Notes: a model not told the origin generated them from the sequence alone. A stretch of 53,093 nucleotides of DNA from Levilactobacillus parabrevis ATCC 53295 (GCF_001434055.1 NZ_AZCZ01000018.1:1-53093); one strand, 5' to 3'; positions 1 to 9,729 are shown, counted from the first letter of the stretch. Numbers and translations: made by a program.

Positions 1-123
1 TACGGTCAGTTATTAGGTGCTTACGTTTGTTGGTTTAAACGGTTAAAAAAAATCCCCATAGCACGGCAACACTGGCTGTTAACAACCACGTTTGTCCTGC
101 TATGGGGATTTTCTAAATTCTAA
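1..123 (+). CDS. Possible C-terminal fragment of a membrane protein (left edge)
   Basis: Frame 1 is open from the window edge to a TAA at 121-123 and encodes 40 residues. They include a basic stretch (WFKRLKKI) followed by a hydrophobic segment (WLLTTTFVLLWGF) that could be a last membrane helix. No start is visible and no family can be named. The reading frame runs through the strong terminator hairpin at 49-112, which argues that it may be chance. Kept only as a possible partial gene. Confidence 0.3.
   Translation, partial: YGQLLGAYVCWFKRLKKIPIARQHWLLTTTFVLLWGFSKF
49..112 (-). terminator. Terminator of the mevalonate operon
   Basis: Arms 49-63 and 98-112 are perfect 15-bp reverse complements around a 34-nt loop. 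Read leftward, the hairpin is followed by a run of eight T (on the minus strand), the classic intrinsic terminator layout, 34 bp past the fni stop codon. It may also slow rightward transcripts (TTTT on the plus side). Confidence 0.85.
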
Positions 124-145
124 TGTTTGTAAGGGCCAAAAAGCG

Positions 146-1186
146 CTACTGCGTTAGGCCGCGTTGTCGGCAATAACTCTCTAATTCGGGGGACAAAAGA
201 AGCTGCTGTTCCCGGAGTGCCGCCAAATTGCGAGTACCAAGTAACGTCATGATCGTTTTGAGTCCGGTTTGCCACTCCAGCAGCATTTGCGTGGTCGTGG
301 CTTCATCGGTCTTGATTAAGCTGTGTAACACTTGACCGGCACTTCCAACCACCGATGCGCCCAAGGATAAGGCTTTGGCTGCATCGAGCGGTTGGCGAAC
401 CCCACCAGTCGCGATGACCGTTAAATCTGGCGCCTGTTGGGTTTCCAACAGGGACTCGACCGTTGATTGTCCCCAACCGGCCAGGTAGCTGAGTTCCTTT
501 TCTGGACGGCGGAAGTTTTCAATCTGCGCGAAGTTCGTCCCGCCACGGCCGCCGAGATCAACGAGCTTTACGCCGACATTGGCCAACTGTGCCAGCGTCT
601 CGTGGGCCATTCCGAAGCCGACTTCCTTGACAATCACTGGAACGTCGAGTGCAGCCACAATTTCACCGATTTCATCCAACCAGTGAAAGTCGCGATCACC
701 CTCGGGCATGACCAACTCTTGGGCCACGTTGACGTGGACTTCCAGAGCATCTGCCGCCAGCATGGCCACGGCTGCTCGGGCTTGGGCTACCGAGTGACCG
801 GCACCAATGTTGGCAAAGACCAGACCGTCGGGATTGTTTTCCCGTAACACGGTGAAGGTGGGGACAGCGGCGGCATTCTTGAGTGCGATGCTCTGAGAGC
901 CACTGGCTACGGGCATCCCCGTAGCGGCGGCAATCCGACCCAACATAGCGTTGACCTTGCCCGTCCGTGGACTCCCACCGGTCATGGCTTCAATCATCAA
1001 CGGCACGGGTAGCGTTAACGGTCCGAGCTGAGTTTGCAGGCTCACATCACTGACCGCCATTTCTGGCAGACTCTGGTGCACGAACCGCAACTGGTCGAAT
1101 TGACTGGCGGCGTGTTCCTGATAAAATTTTTCAGCCAGCGAAAGGTGTTCGTCCTTCCGGTGGGCGTGGCGGGATAGTTGTGCCAT
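146..1186 (-). CDS. fni: Type 2 isopentenyl-diphosphate delta-isomerase
   Basis: This 346-residue enzyme is the FMN- and NAD(P)H-dependent isomerase that interconverts isopentenyl and dimethylallyl diphosphate, the last step of the mevalonate route. It acts in the cytosol and feeds undecaprenyl-lipid and isoprenoid synthesis. Visible family motifs are MTGGS (68-72), HVNVAQE (151-157) and the flavin/phosphate segment [12 protein letters not shown] (212-223). Length is normal for the family. The ATG has an AAGGAG ribosome site, and the gene begins 11 bp after the mvaK2 stop, so it is the last gene of a four-gene leftward operon. No unusual residues were seen. Confidence 0.95.
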   Translation of the reverse strand: MAQLSRHAHRKDEHLSLAEKFYQEHAASQFDQLRFVHQSLPEMAVSDVSLQTQLGPLTLPVPLMIEAMTGGSPRTGKVNAMLGRIAAATGMPVASGSQSIALKNAAAVPTFTVLRENNPDGLVFANIGAGHSVAQARAAVAMLAADALEVHVNVAQELVMPEGDRDFHWLDEIGEIVAALDVPVIVKEVGFGMAHETLAQLANVGVKLVDLGGRGGTNFAQIENFRRPEKELSYLAGWGQSTVESLLETQQAPDLTVIATGGVRQPLDAAKALSLGASVVGSAGQVLHSLIKTDEATTTQMLLEWQTGLKTIMTLLGTRNLAALREQQLLLSPELESYCRQRGLTQ

Positions 1187-1197
1187 AAGTGGTCTCC

Positions 1198-2271
1198 TTA
1201 CTCAATCACGTGATGGACGTTTAGTTTCAATGGTTCGATACCGCGGTGCTCCCATTCTTTGAGCAGGCTGGCCAGGTCTTTGGCAGCGTTGATGATGACA
1301 ATACCGCAGTCACCACCACCGGCACCGGAAGACTTAGCCGCACCGCCGATATGAACGGCGATATCGCACATGGTTCTCAGTAGTTTCGTTTCAATGGTAA
1401 CGTGGCTCAAATTGGCCAGTTGATTCAACAGTTGCCGGTTGACGGCAATTTCTTTTTGAATGGCATCGAGGTCTTGGTCGTGGAAACCGGCGATCATCCG
1501 TTGTAGACAAGCTTTACTTTCCCGTAGAAAGGCGTGATAGTCGTCACGGCGGGTGGCCTTAAAGAGGGCGACCTTATCGACGAGGTGGGAGGTGGAAGCC
1601 GGTGTACCGGTCCAGCCGATCATCAGGCGTAACGATTCTGGTGGCGTCAGTAGCTCGATCTGCAGGCCAGGCCAATCCATCGTCAACAGGTCGGTCAGAC
1701 TAATCTCACGGCGTGCGGAAGCCAGCCAGTCACGGTCGAAGGCTTGATAGGCGATCCAGCCGCCGTAAACGGAGGCGGCGATATCACCCAAAGAGCCGTT
1801 GCCTTGGACGTCTAGATGCGCGATGGCGGCTAGCTTGAACAGCCGGTCCTTAGGCATCTCGATGTCGTAGAATTGGCACAGAGCCTTCACGGTCGCCACA
1901 GTGACGGCAGCGGAAGATCCTAACCCGTATTTCTTACCATCGGCGCTGTCGAGGTCACTGTTGACGTTCAAATGGTAAATAGCTAAGGGTTTGCCCAATG
2001 CTTGAGCGTACTGTTCGGTCAAGCGAATGGCCGACAGAATATAGTGGAAGGGGTTATCCCGGTTGTCAAAAACGAGCTCGGTTCCCTGGCGTTGCCAGTA
2101 GAGGGAGTTCTCTTGGTATTGTTTGGAGGCGATACGTCCATAGTCGTGGCTAGGGGTAATTGTGACGGTCACAAATTGGTTCAAGGCCACAATAATGGCC
2201 GGATAGCCCGGCTCAACCACGGCGTATTCACCAGCAATATAGAGTTTTCCGGGTGCTTGCGCGGAAATCAA
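1198..2271 (-). CDS. mvaK2: Phosphomevalonate kinase
   Basis: GHMP-family kinase of 357 residues that phosphorylates 5-phosphomevalonate to the diphosphate. The N-terminal [20 protein letters not shown] stretch (6-25), the GHMP ATP loop [10 protein letters not shown] (114-123) and the C-terminal [10 protein letters not shown] motif near residue 315 are all present. The frame begins with a TTG (2269-2271) about a dozen bases after an AGAAGGGA sequence; no in-frame ATG or GTG fits as well. It lies 68 bp downstream of mvaD and 11 bp upstream of fni, in the standard lactobacillus order. Confidence 0.94.
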   Translation of the reverse strand: MISAQAPGKLYIAGEYAVVEPGYPAIIVALNQFVTVTITPSHDYGRIASKQYQENSLYWQRQGTELVFDNRDNPFHYILSAIRLTEQYAQALGKPLAIYHLNVNSDLDSADGKKYGLGSSAAVTVATVKALCQFYDIEMPKDRLFKLAAIAHLDVQGNGSLGDIAASVYGGWIAYQAFDRDWLASARREISLTDLLTMDWPGLQIELLTPPESLRLMIGWTGTPASTSHLVDKVALFKATRRDDYHAFLRESKACLQRMIAGFHDQDLDAIQKEIAVNRQLLNQLANLSHVTIETKLLRTMCDIAVHIGGAAKSSGAGGGDCGIVIINAAKDLASLLKEWEHRGIEPLKLNVHHVIE

Positions 2272-2339
2272 AAAATCAGGTCCCTTCTGTAACAGTTAAT
2301 ATTTTTTATGGTTTGTCATTGATTTAAGTTCTGAAGCGA

Positions 2340-3323
2340 TTAGGCTTCGTTTAGAAACTGAATACCAGGTCCTGGATGGGCCACAATAACGTTGTCGCTC
2401 CCAAACTGGCGAGCGAAACGGTCTTGAATCGCGGGAACGTCCGCCGTCTGGCAGAAGACCTTCAGATTCGGACCGGCATCTAGGGTGTAGTAGCATTCTA
2501 AGCCAGCTGCTCGGAGACCCTTGACCATCTGCATGGCGATAAGGGTGTCGCCGTTGAAGTAGCTAAAGGGTGGCCAGGCGCTGAGCGTCAGGGCGTGCAT
2601 GCGCATGGCGTTCGTTTCCAGCGTTTCCCCCATCGTCGTGAAGTCCTGCGCCCGAATGGCGGGCTTGATGGCGTCGAGGTCATCGACAACCACCTGTTTC
2701 CAAGCCGGATAGAACGGTGAGGTGGTCACACTACTCTGCATCCCTTGGCGTGAACTGACTTTTTTGTGGTGAGGGTCCAAGACCAGTGCCACCACGGCGA
2801 TTGGCCAAGTTACCTCTTCAATCAGGGGAACGGCACGGGAACTGAGGTCATCATGACCTGCTTCCCATTCGACAAAGCCACCAAAGATGGAGCGAGTGGC
2901 GGAACCGGAACCACGGCGTGCAAGTCGTGACAGGGCGGTCTTGTCGAGGTTCATGCCGGCAGCCTTACTGGCGGCACCGGCTAACGCCGCAAAAGCGGAG
3001 GCCGAGGACGCCAATCCCGCAGCGGTTGGTACGTGATTCACGGAAGTTACTCGCGCAAAAGAGGTGCGCGAAGCTTGTTGGCGCACCAAGTTGAGAAAGT
3101 TATGTACTTTTTTAGCTGCTGTCGGCGAGAGCAACTGATCGTTAACAGTCACCTCATCGGCAGTCAGTTGGTCATCGAATGTGACCGTAGTATCCGTGTA
3201 GAACTGGTCGAGAGTCAGTGAAAGACTGTTCGTTTGGGGCAGCATCAACTCGGTGTCGGCCTTGCCCCAATACTTGACTAGAGCAATGTTGGTGTGGGCT
3301 CTTGCGGTTACGGGTGCGTTCAT
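2340..3323 (-). CDS. mvaD: Diphosphomevalonate decarboxylase
   Basis: GHMP-family enzyme of 327 residues that decarboxylates mevalonate diphosphate to isopentenyl diphosphate, using ATP. Diagnostic motifs are NIALVKYWGK (12-21) and the ATP loop PTAAGLASSAS (99-109). I start it at ATG 3321-3323 because an AGGAGGAACC ribosome site precedes it and the protein then begins at the family N-terminus. An upstream in-frame extension of 34 residues lies inside mvaK1 and is basic junk. The start overlaps the mvaK1 stop as ATGA, so the two genes are translationally coupled. Confidence 0.95.
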   Translation of the reverse strand: MNAPVTARAHTNIALVKYWGKADTELMLPQTNSLSLTLDQFYTDTTVTFDDQLTADEVTVNDQLLSPTAAKKVHNFLNLVRQQASRTSFARVTSVNHVPTAAGLASSASAFAALAGAASKAAGMNLDKTALSRLARRGSGSATRSIFGGFVEWEAGHDDLSSRAVPLIEEVTWPIAVVALVLDPHHKKVSSRQGMQSSVTTSPFYPAWKQVVVDDLDAIKPAIRAQDFTTMGETLETNAMRMHALTLSAWPPFSYFNGDTLIAMQMVKGLRAAGLECYYTLDAGPNLKVFCQTADVPAIQDRFARQFGSDNVIVAHPGPGIQFLNEA

Positions 3324-4273
3324 TCGGGTTCCTCCTCTAAGTTGAAGGCTTCGATCCACGTCGCCGTGGCGCCGGCAGCGACTAAGCTTTGCTGGACGCG
3401 CTGGGTGGTGGTCACGTCGGGACACAGGGCGATGAGGCAGCCACCCATGCCGCCGCCAGTGAGCTTGGCGCCTAGTGCACCGTTAGCTGTGGCGACCTGT
3501 GTCAGATGGTCCAGTTCGGGTGAACTAACGCCCAGACCGCGTAACTGGGTTTGCGCCTCACTGATGATGGCTCCCAGACGGGTTAGGTCGGGCTTAGCCA
3601 GTGCCGTTCGGGCTTCACCACTCAAGCGGCCCAACGTTTGAATTTGTAAATCCGTTTCGGTGGGCAACGTCGTCTTCCGCCGAGCCACGGCAGAAACGGC
3701 CTTACCAGTTTGCCCCTTGATGCCACTATCGGCAATCACTAAGTATCCTCGTAAGGCGAAAGGAATCTGCGTCGTTTCTTGGTGGGGGACAAACCAGATG
3801 GGGACGTCCGAACTGACCGTTGCGGCGTCGATACCACTGGGATTCCCGTGGGTGATCTTCTCTGCAATCTCGGCATTGGCCAGCAAGAGATCGCGATTCA
3901 ACGGGCGGTCAAAAAAAGCGTACATGGCCCGGGTAATCGCCACGGCGACGGCCGCAGAAGATCCCATGCCACGTTCGGCCGGTAAATCACTGGTGATATT
4001 CATTTCAAACGGTGTTTCGTGACCGTCAAAACGGGTGAGCAAGGTGTCAATCAGCTTGGCAACGCCGGCCAGGTTTTGACCCAATTGGGAAATGGGACCG
4101 TCGAAATACCGGCTAGTCAGGCGTTGTCCGGCGGTCACTGACCGCATCGCAACGTTAGTCGTTACGGATGGTAGTGGCAGGGCAATCGCAGGCTGACCAT
4201 AGACCACGCTATGATCACCAATAAGAATAATTTTGGCATTACTTTGTCCGCTGACGGTTCTACCCAAGGTCAC
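3320..4273 (-). CDS. mvaK1: Mevalonate kinase
   Basis: First gene of the operon, 317 residues, phosphorylating mevalonate to 5-phosphomevalonate. Motifs: SNAKIILIGDHSVVYG (11-26), GHMP loop PAERGMGSSAA (98-108), GNPSGIDAA (143-151) carrying the catalytic Asp, and KLTGGGMGGCLIAL near 270. It starts with GTG (4271-4273). The preceding GAAAGTGAG is only a fair ribosome site, so the first gene may be translated weakly. Its TGA overlaps the mvaD ATG. About 630 bp of gene-free DNA lies upstream. Confidence 0.94.
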   Translation of the reverse strand: MTLGRTVSGQSNAKIILIGDHSVVYGQPAIALPLPSVTTNVAMRSVTAGQRLTSRYFDGPISQLGQNLAGVAKLIDTLLTRFDGHETPFEMNITSDLPAERGMGSSAAVAVAITRAMYAFFDRPLNRDLLLANAEIAEKITHGNPSGIDAATVSSDVPIWFVPHQETTQIPFALRGYLVIADSGIKGQTGKAVSAVARRKTTLPTETDLQIQTLGRLSGEARTALAKPDLTRLGAIISEAQTQLRGLGVSSPELDHLTQVATANGALGAKLTGGGMGGCLIALCPDVTTTQRVQQSLVAAGATATWIEAFNLEEEPE

Positions 4274-4353
4274 TCGCTCACTTTCTTCATTAAATTTCCT
4301 ACCAGAATATCATACTCTACTGATTGGTATTGCGCTAGTTTTGCCGTCGAAAA

Positions 4354-4392
4354 TTCGTAAAACTACGAAAAATTAACCCTTTCTATAGAAAG
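4354..4392. promoter_or_regulatory. Two short palindromes upstream of mvaK1
   Basis: TTCGTA-aaac-TACGAA (4354-4369) and the perfect 14-bp palindrome CTTTCTATAGAAAG (4379-4392) lie 80-120 bp upstream of the mvaK1 start. They could be operator sites or leader structure for the mevalonate operon. The minus-strand stretch between them and the gene contains TATGAT-like -10 candidates. No regulator can be named from sequence. Confidence 0.35.
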
Positions 4393-4589
4393 TTTCCCAA
4401 AAAACGGCGAAATCTAGTAGAAAGTGCGGATAATTGGTGGCTGTTTACGGTAGTTAGGAACTTTGTTGCTATTGGAGACCAGATGAAATCGAAGAGCATC
4501 CGGCCTCCAGCAGTTTTGTTTAAAAATCGAAAATCAGATAATGATGGTGGCACATTGATAAGAGGTGCGAGAAAACTGTTGTAGCCATA

Positions 4590-4860
4590 GGAGGACGAGG
4601 GTGTAGCCGGCCGTGACGATGCCGTTAGGACGGGCGCTTGGTCTTACCCGTGCTTACGGCATGGGATGAGCTTGAAGCCTTGCTGGACTTTGGCAAGGCT
4701 TCAAGTCAAGGTGAAAGACCGCCTTCTTAGGCTTTCACCGGTCCCCACAGCAGGCGGAACCCTGGGCATCCGGAGGCGGCGTGCAGCGACAGTGTTGCCT
4801 GGACCATATTTAGACCGAGACCGTAGTAGCGCTACTGGCTCAAGTGGTGTATCATAGTGC
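4590..4860. other. Gene-free structured region with nested hairpins
   Basis: Between mvaK1 and dinG there are about 630 bases without a credible gene. The right half is GC-rich and strongly self-complementary. ATGCCGT (4619-4625) pairs with ACGGCAT (4656-4662) around an inner ACGGG/CCCGT stem. A perfect 13-bp stem joins 4671-4683 to 4693-4705. GGTGAAAG (4710-4717) pairs with CTTTCACC (4732-4739). AGTAGCGCTACT near 4836 is a 12-bp palindrome. Three stacked hairpins suggest a structured RNA or a dispersed intergenic repeat. No T-run or clear promoter is seen, so the type is open. Confidence 0.55.
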
Positions 4861-4900
4861 CAGTTATTAACGCAATTATGCAGAAATTGGTGAGCATATT

Positions 4901-7744
4901 ATGGATAAAGACACGGTTTACGCGGTGGTCGATATTGAGACTACCGGAACCAGTGTGACAGATGGCGACCGCATTATCCAGATCGGGTGCGTCTTCGTCC
5001 AACATAATCGGATTATTAATCACTTTGAGACCGATGTGAATCCGTTGCGGGAGATTCCCGCGTCGATTTCACGGTTGACCGGAATTACGAACAAACGAGT
5101 CCGTCACGCGCCGCTCTTTGACGACGTTGCCGCGACGTTGTACAGCCAGCTGACCAATACGGTCTTCGTGGCCCACAACGTTAACTTTGATTTACCCTTT
5201 ATCAATGCGGAATTTGCTCGGGTGGGGTATCCGGAACTGACGATTGAAGGCCTCGATACGGTCTCACTCAGTCAGATCTTACTTCCTACGGCGGCTAGTT
5301 TCCGTCTTCGTGACCTGAGTAGTCTCTTCAACATTGAGCATGACAATCCGCACTCCGCGGACAGCGATGCCAGTGCTACCGCAGAACTCTTTATTTTCCT
5401 CTTTCGGCGGTTGCGGGCCTTGCCGCTGGTCACACTGCAACAGATGATCGATTTGCACCCTGAACTACCGCTACAAACGGCGGCACTTTTTGACGTGGCA
5501 ATGCGGCTGAATCATGAGAAGCCTCGGAAGCTGCCAGACTATCTGTACATTAAGAATGGCTTGGCTCTGAGACACGCGTCAGCGCTACCGGCAACGACCT
5601 TGGCGGAACCGGTCAAGTATCCTAAGACCAAGAAACAGAAGCAAAAGCTGATGCCGGACAACCTGGAATGGCGGCCGGAACAGGCTAAAATGATGAATTA
5701 CATCTACAATAATTATGCCAACAGCGACCAGCATCCCGTCAAGCAGATGATCGTCGAGGCGCCAACTGGGATTGGGAAGAGTCTGGGCTACCTATTGCCA
5801 ATGGCTTACCTGAATCAGCAAGGGCCAACGGTGGTGATCAGTACCGCGACAACGCTTCTGCAGGAACAGCTATTGGATCAGACTTTGCCACTGCTCAATC
5901 AGATTGTGCCGTTTCAGATCAATGCGGTGCTGGTCAAGGGGAGTCGCCACTACCTGGACTTACAGAAGTTTGCGGCGACCTTAAAAGTGGCGGAAACCTC
6001 GAAGCAAACGCAGCTACTGAAGCTCCGCCTGCTGGTTTGGTTGACGATGACCACGACCGGTGATTTGGATGAGTTGCATTTAGCTACGTACCGGGCGCCG
6101 TACTTCCAAGAGGTCGTCCATGAGGGAACGATTCGTGAAGATAATCCGTTTTATGAGGACGACTTCTTACGACGGCGGGATCAGCAGATGACGCAGGCTC
6201 AAGTAATCATCGTCAATCACGCCTACCTTAGCGAGCATGCCAGTGACTTAGGTGAGCGCCTCGATCGGCCATATCTGGTCATCGATGAAGCCCAACATCT
6301 GGCAGAGAATACCTTGCGACAGCGGCGAACCCAGATTAAATTTGCCCAACTGACTAATGCGTTGCACCATATTCAACGCGATATTAACCGGGAGATCGGT
6401 CCGAGCCTGTTGGCGCTGTTCACCGGTGATACGCAAGCAACCAACACGTTACATCGGTTGGTTCTACTGAGTGAAGAGCTAGAGGAAACGCTGAATCAAT
6501 TGGTTAATCAGTTGTTCCTAGCCTTTCTCGCCCGCCAACGAGGGAACAATCAGAACCAAACGATTGAAAAGTTAATTCCAACTGAAGAGCTCGATGCCTT
6601 GCGTCCGCAGACCGATCCACTGGTTGCGACGATTGTGGGCGACACGACCGATCTGTTAGCCCAGTTAGGCGGACTACGGCAGAGCTTCGATCGCCAGCAG
6701 GACCGCTTTTCGGCATCCGAACGCCACTTATTCGAGCAGGTCGATACGCGAATTCATCAGTTTGATGACGAAGTCTCACAGTTACAAGACATCTTTGCTC
6801 AGGTGACGAAGACCCATACGGCCAGCCTCTTTTGGGTGACCATCAATCATGTGGGTGACCGTAACAGTTTACAGTTTGCGAGTGGCTTGTTGGCAACTGA
6901 GGGCTTCCTGCGTCGCCAAATTTATGCGCACTTCCAACCGGTTCTGTTAACGGGGGCAACCCTCTTTTCTTCCGGTCGTTCCCAGTACATTCTGGACCAG
7001 TTTGATTTGGACCGGGATGAGACTGTGACTCACCGAATGCGGTCAAGCTTTGACTACAGCGAGCAAGCCCAGTTATTCATTGCCAACACGGGTCCCGAAC
7101 TGAGTCGCGTGGCACCGGCAGACTATGTGGTCTACCTAACCGCGGCGATCAGTCAGATTGCGGGGGCCGTCAATAAGCAAACCCTGATTCTGTTTAATTC
7201 CCTGAGTGTCATTGAACAAGTTTACCAGCAGTTGGTCGAACAACCCGAGTTTGCCCAACGAGAGATCTTCGCCCAAGGTATCAGCGGCAGTCGGGAACGA
7301 ATTGCTAAACGATTTGCCACCAGTCACGGCGCCATCTTGTTAGGGGCAGCTAGTTTCTGGGAGGGCATTGATCTGCCCGCCGAACAACTAGAATTGCTGA
7401 TTGTGACGCGGTTGCCGTTCGATTCACCGGACCGGGTCTTCGTGAAGGCCGATTATGCACGGTTAGAGGCGGCGGGAAAGAATCCATTCTACAACGCGGC
7501 CTTACCCGCGGCTACCCTGAAGCTTCGGCAAGGGGTGGGCCGGTTGATTCGGACGCCGACGGACCGTGGTGCCATTGTGCTTCTGGATCAGCGGCTGATT
7601 GAGCGTCATTACGGTCAAAGCATCCTACGCGCACTGCCGGCTGATTTGCCGCGGACGACCGGGGATGTTACGGCTATTTCCCAAGGTTTAGTTAATTTTT
7701 TCGAAAAAAAGCCAGCCAAACCGGTGACACCGCCAGAAGTTTGA
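4901..7744 (+). CDS. dinG: DinG-family helicase fused to a DnaQ-type 3'-5' exonuclease
   Basis: 947-residue protein of the Gram-positive DinG type. The N-terminus is a DEDD exonuclease with ExoI DIETTG (12-17), ExoII AHNVNFDLPF and ExoIII HSADSDA, all acidic residues intact. The rest is an XPD-like superfamily 2 helicase: Walker A EAPTGIGKS near 287, motif II VIDEAQHL near 460 (DEAQ rather than DEAH), SFWEGIDLP near 820 and QGVGRLIRT near 876. No four-cysteine iron-sulfur set is seen, as in other Gram-positive DinG. Likely role is nucleic-acid processing in repair. It heads the conserved dinG-ypmB-aspB-dnaD series. The ribosome site (GGTGAG) is modest. Confidence 0.93.
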   Translation: MDKDTVYAVVDIETTGTSVTDGDRIIQIGCVFVQHNRIINHFETDVNPLREIPASISRLTGITNKRVRHAPLFDDVAATLYSQLTNTVFVAHNVNFDLPFINAEFARVGYPELTIEGLDTVSLSQILLPTAASFRLRDLSSLFNIEHDNPHSADSDASATAELFIFLFRRLRALPLVTLQQMIDLHPELPLQTAALFDVAMRLNHEKPRKLPDYLYIKNGLALRHASALPATTLAEPVKYPKTKKQKQKLMPDNLEWRPEQAKMMNYIYNNYANSDQHPVKQMIVEAPTGIGKSLGYLLPMAYLNQQGPTVVISTATTLLQEQLLDQTLPLLNQIVPFQINAVLVKGSRHYLDLQKFAATLKVAETSKQTQLLKLRLLVWLTMTTTGDLDELHLATYRAPYFQEVVHEGTIREDNPFYEDDFLRRRDQQMTQAQVIIVNHAYLSEHASDLGERLDRPYLVIDEAQHLAENTLRQRRTQIKFAQLTNALHHIQRDINREIGPSLLALFTGDTQATNTLHRLVLLSEELEETLNQLVNQLFLAFLARQRGNNQNQTIEKLIPTEELDALRPQTDPLVATIVGDTTDLLAQLGGLRQSFDRQQDRFSASERHLFEQVDTRIHQFDDEVSQLQDIFAQVTKTHTASLFWVTINHVGDRNSLQFASGLLATEGFLRRQIYAHFQPVLLTGATLFSSGRSQYILDQFDLDRDETVTHRMRSSFDYSEQAQLFIANTGPELSRVAPADYVVYLTAAISQIAGAVNKQTLILFNSLSVIEQVYQQLVEQPEFAQREIFAQGISGSRERIAKRFATSHGAILLGAASFWEGIDLPAEQLELLIVTRLPFDSPDRVFVKADYARLEAAGKNPFYNAALPAATLKLRQGVGRLIRTPTDRGAIVLLDQRLIERHYGQSILRALPADLPRTTGDVTAISQGLVNFFEKKPAKPVTPPEV

Positions 7745-7793
7745 TATAATTGAACAAGATTGAATTCTGACAAGGGAGTACGATGGAAAATTG

Positions 7794-8297
7794 ATGAGAC
7801 AACAATATCAGCGGCGCCAGCGACCACGGCATTGGGTGTTACTCAGTGTGTTAATCGTGATCCTCGTGCTGTTGCTGAGCGCGGGCTACGTGATCAATAA
7901 AGCCACGAAACCCCTCAGCCAAGACCAAACGCGGGCCGAGTCGGTCGCTAAGAAGTCTGGCCACCTGACCAGCACCAGTGGGTTCTACTGGACGAATCTG
8001 GATACGACTTACTACACGGTTGCTGGGAAGAACAAGGCCAAGCAGGCTGTCTACGCCATTGTGCCCAAGTCAGGGGATAATGTGACGGTGCTCAAACAAA
8101 GCGAGGGTCTTTCTCGGAATGCGGCCCTTCAACGCGTTTGGAATCGGAATCCGAAGAAGGTTCTGTCGGCGGCGTTGAGTATGTTTAATGGCAAACCGGC
8201 TTGGCAGATCAGCTACTTGAATAAGAGTGGCAAGCTCTGCTACCTGACGTACGAGTATCGTAATGGTAAAGTATTACAACAAATTTCTAATATCTAA
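7794..8297 (+). CDS. ypmB: YpmB-like membrane-anchored protein (DUF5590/PepSY-like)
   Basis: Protein of 167 residues: short basic N-terminus (RQQYQRRQRPRH), one membrane helix (about 15-37), then an extracytoplasmic domain of the YpmB kind with the pattern FYWTNLDTTYYTVAGK and AIVPKSGD. Position directly after dinG and before aspB matches Bacillus ypmB, whose function is unknown. I prefer ATG 7794; a TTG lies one codon earlier. An AGGGAG site sits about 14 bases upstream, and a four-codon ATG...TGA mini-frame overlaps the start, which may tune initiation. Confidence 0.82.
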   Translation: MRQQYQRRQRPRHWVLLSVLIVILVLLLSAGYVINKATKPLSQDQTRAESVAKKSGHLTSTSGFYWTNLDTTYYTVAGKNKAKQAVYAIVPKSGDNVTVLKQSEGLSRNAALQRVWNRNPKKVLSAALSMFNGKPAWQISYLNKSGKLCYLTYEYRNGKVLQQISNI

Positions 8298-8347
8298 TTG
8301 TGATGATCGAGGCGGCGGTTAGCGTCGGCTTGGCCATCGAATAAATG

Positions 8348-8379
8348 CCACCCGCACAACAACTCTGTCGTGCGGGTGG
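8348..8379 (+). terminator. Hairpin between ypmB and aspB
   Basis: CCACCCGCAC (8348-8357) and GTGCGGGTGG (8370-8379) form a perfect 10-bp GC-rich stem with a 12-nt loop. The downstream sequence lacks a proper T-run, so this may be a weak terminator or a processing hairpin rather than a full stop. Confidence 0.5.
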
Positions 8380-8412
8380 TCCTACATAATCGTTTAACGG
8401 AGGCAGATTCAC

Positions 8413-9588
8413 ATGCAATTGTCTAAGCGAGCTTCAGCAGTCAGTCCCTCAGCAACGTTGGCGACCGGTCAGCGGGCCCAAGCCTTGCAAGCACAGGGCA
8501 TTGATGTCATTAATTTAAGCGTTGGTCAACCAGACTACGCCACGCCACAGACCATCAAGGATGCAGCGGTTATGGCGATTCAGGCCGACCAAGTCAACGG
8601 GTACACGGCAACGGAAGGGGTCTTACCCTTACGGCAAGCGATTGCGGCGAATCTAGCCGACTTGCATGGTGTGCAGGTCGATCCCAGCCAAGTAGTGGTG
8701 ACGACTGGCGCCAAGATGGCGCTCTATGCGCTGTTTCAAGTGCTATTGAATCCTGGCGATGAGGTGCTCTTACCGGCACCATACTGGGTCAGCTACAGCG
8801 AACAGGTCAAGCTGGCTGGTGGCCAACCAGTCGAGGTGGCGCCAACGGCTAGCCTTAAAGTCACGCCCGACCAGTTAGCCGGTGCACTCACGCCGGCAAC
8901 CAAGGCCATTGTCTTGAATTCGCCACAGAATCCGAGTGGGACGACCTATACGCAGCCTGAACTACAAGCGATTGGCGATTTCGCGGTGGCTCATGATCTG
9001 ATCGTTGTTGCCGATGAAATTTACGGGGAACTGCTGTATGATCAAACGACGGCAGCGCCCTCCATGCTGGGCATCTCAGCGGCTATCGATGACCACACCG
9101 TGTTGATCAACGGGGTCTCGAAGACTTATGCGATGACTGGGTGGCGGATTGGCTACGCCGTGGCAAATACAGCGATTGTGGGTGCACTGAAGACGGTGTT
9201 GTCCCACATGACGGGAAATCCGGCGGCCGTGAGTCAAGCCGCGGCTACAGCGGCTTTGACGGGGAGTCAGGAGTCGGTCGTTCAGATGAAGGCCGGTTTT
9301 AAGCAACGGCGCGATGTGATCTATCCACAATTGGCGGCTTTACCAGGGTTTAAATTGGCCAAGCCGGCCGGGGCCTTTTACTTCTTCCCCGATGTGACGG
9401 GCGCGATGGCCTTAAAGGGTGTGACCTCGACCGCAGAATTTGTGACGCTGATTCTGAATGAGGCACACGTGGCCACGGTTACTGGTGAAGCTTTTGGTTT
9501 GCCGGGACATATCCGACTGAGCTACGCGACGGATTTGGATACGCTTCAGACGGCGGTAGACCGGCTCAAGACGTTTATGAATGCTTGA
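8413..9588 (+). CDS. aspB: Class I pyridoxal-phosphate aminotransferase (aspartate aminotransferase type)
   Basis: 391-residue fold-type I aminotransferase, probably transferring amino groups between aspartate and 2-oxoglutarate. Motifs: LSVGQPDYATP near 36, TTGAKMALYALFQ, NSPQNPSGT (substrate/PLP Asn and Pro-rich loop), ADEIYGELLYD, and the Schiff-base lysine K237 in GVSKTYAMTGWRIG. Length is typical. ATG follows an AACGGAGGC ribosome site. Position between ypmB and dnaD matches Bacillus aspB; the asnS gene usually found between aspB and dnaD is absent here. Substrate is inferred from context, not proven by motif. Confidence 0.88.
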   Translation: MQLSKRASAVSPSATLATGQRAQALQAQGIDVINLSVGQPDYATPQTIKDAAVMAIQADQVNGYTATEGVLPLRQAIAANLADLHGVQVDPSQVVVTTGAKMALYALFQVLLNPGDEVLLPAPYWVSYSEQVKLAGGQPVEVAPTASLKVTPDQLAGALTPATKAIVLNSPQNPSGTTYTQPELQAIGDFAVAHDLIVVADEIYGELLYDQTTAAPSMLGISAAIDDHTVLINGVSKTYAMTGWRIGYAVANTAIVGALKTVLSHMTGNPAAVSQAAATAALTGSQESVVQMKAGFKQRRDVIYPQLAALPGFKLAKPAGAFYFFPDVTGAMALKGVTSTAEFVTLILNEAHVATVTGEAFGLPGHIRLSYATDLDTLQTAVDRLKTFMNA

Positions 9589-9623
9589 CTAAACGGACTA
9601 ACACGTGTTTTAGAGGAGTTGGT

Positions 9624-9658
9624 GAGACGATCGAACTGTAAGTGGGTTCGGTCGTCTC
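9624..9658 (+). terminator. Hairpin between aspB and dnaD
   Basis: Arms 9624-9636 and 9646-9658 form a 13-bp helix with a single U-G wobble and a 9-nt loop. Only a weak T-rich tail (TTGCCTTTAA) follows. Probably a partial terminator for aspB transcripts. Confidence 0.6.
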
Positions 9659-9729
9659 TTGCCTTTAATCGGTCAACTTAATTAATGCCGAAATTCAAAC
9701 GACAAGTTTTAGAATCAGGGGGACCTTTC

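Noticed and set aside
4666-4857. 63-codon frame in the structured region before dinG
   Set aside because: Arg/Ser/Pro-rich, no ribosome site, and it runs through the hairpins; more likely an effect of GC-rich non-coding DNA.
7783-7794. Mini-ORF of three codons before ypmB
   Set aside because: Too short to judge; may be chance, noted only in the ypmB entry.
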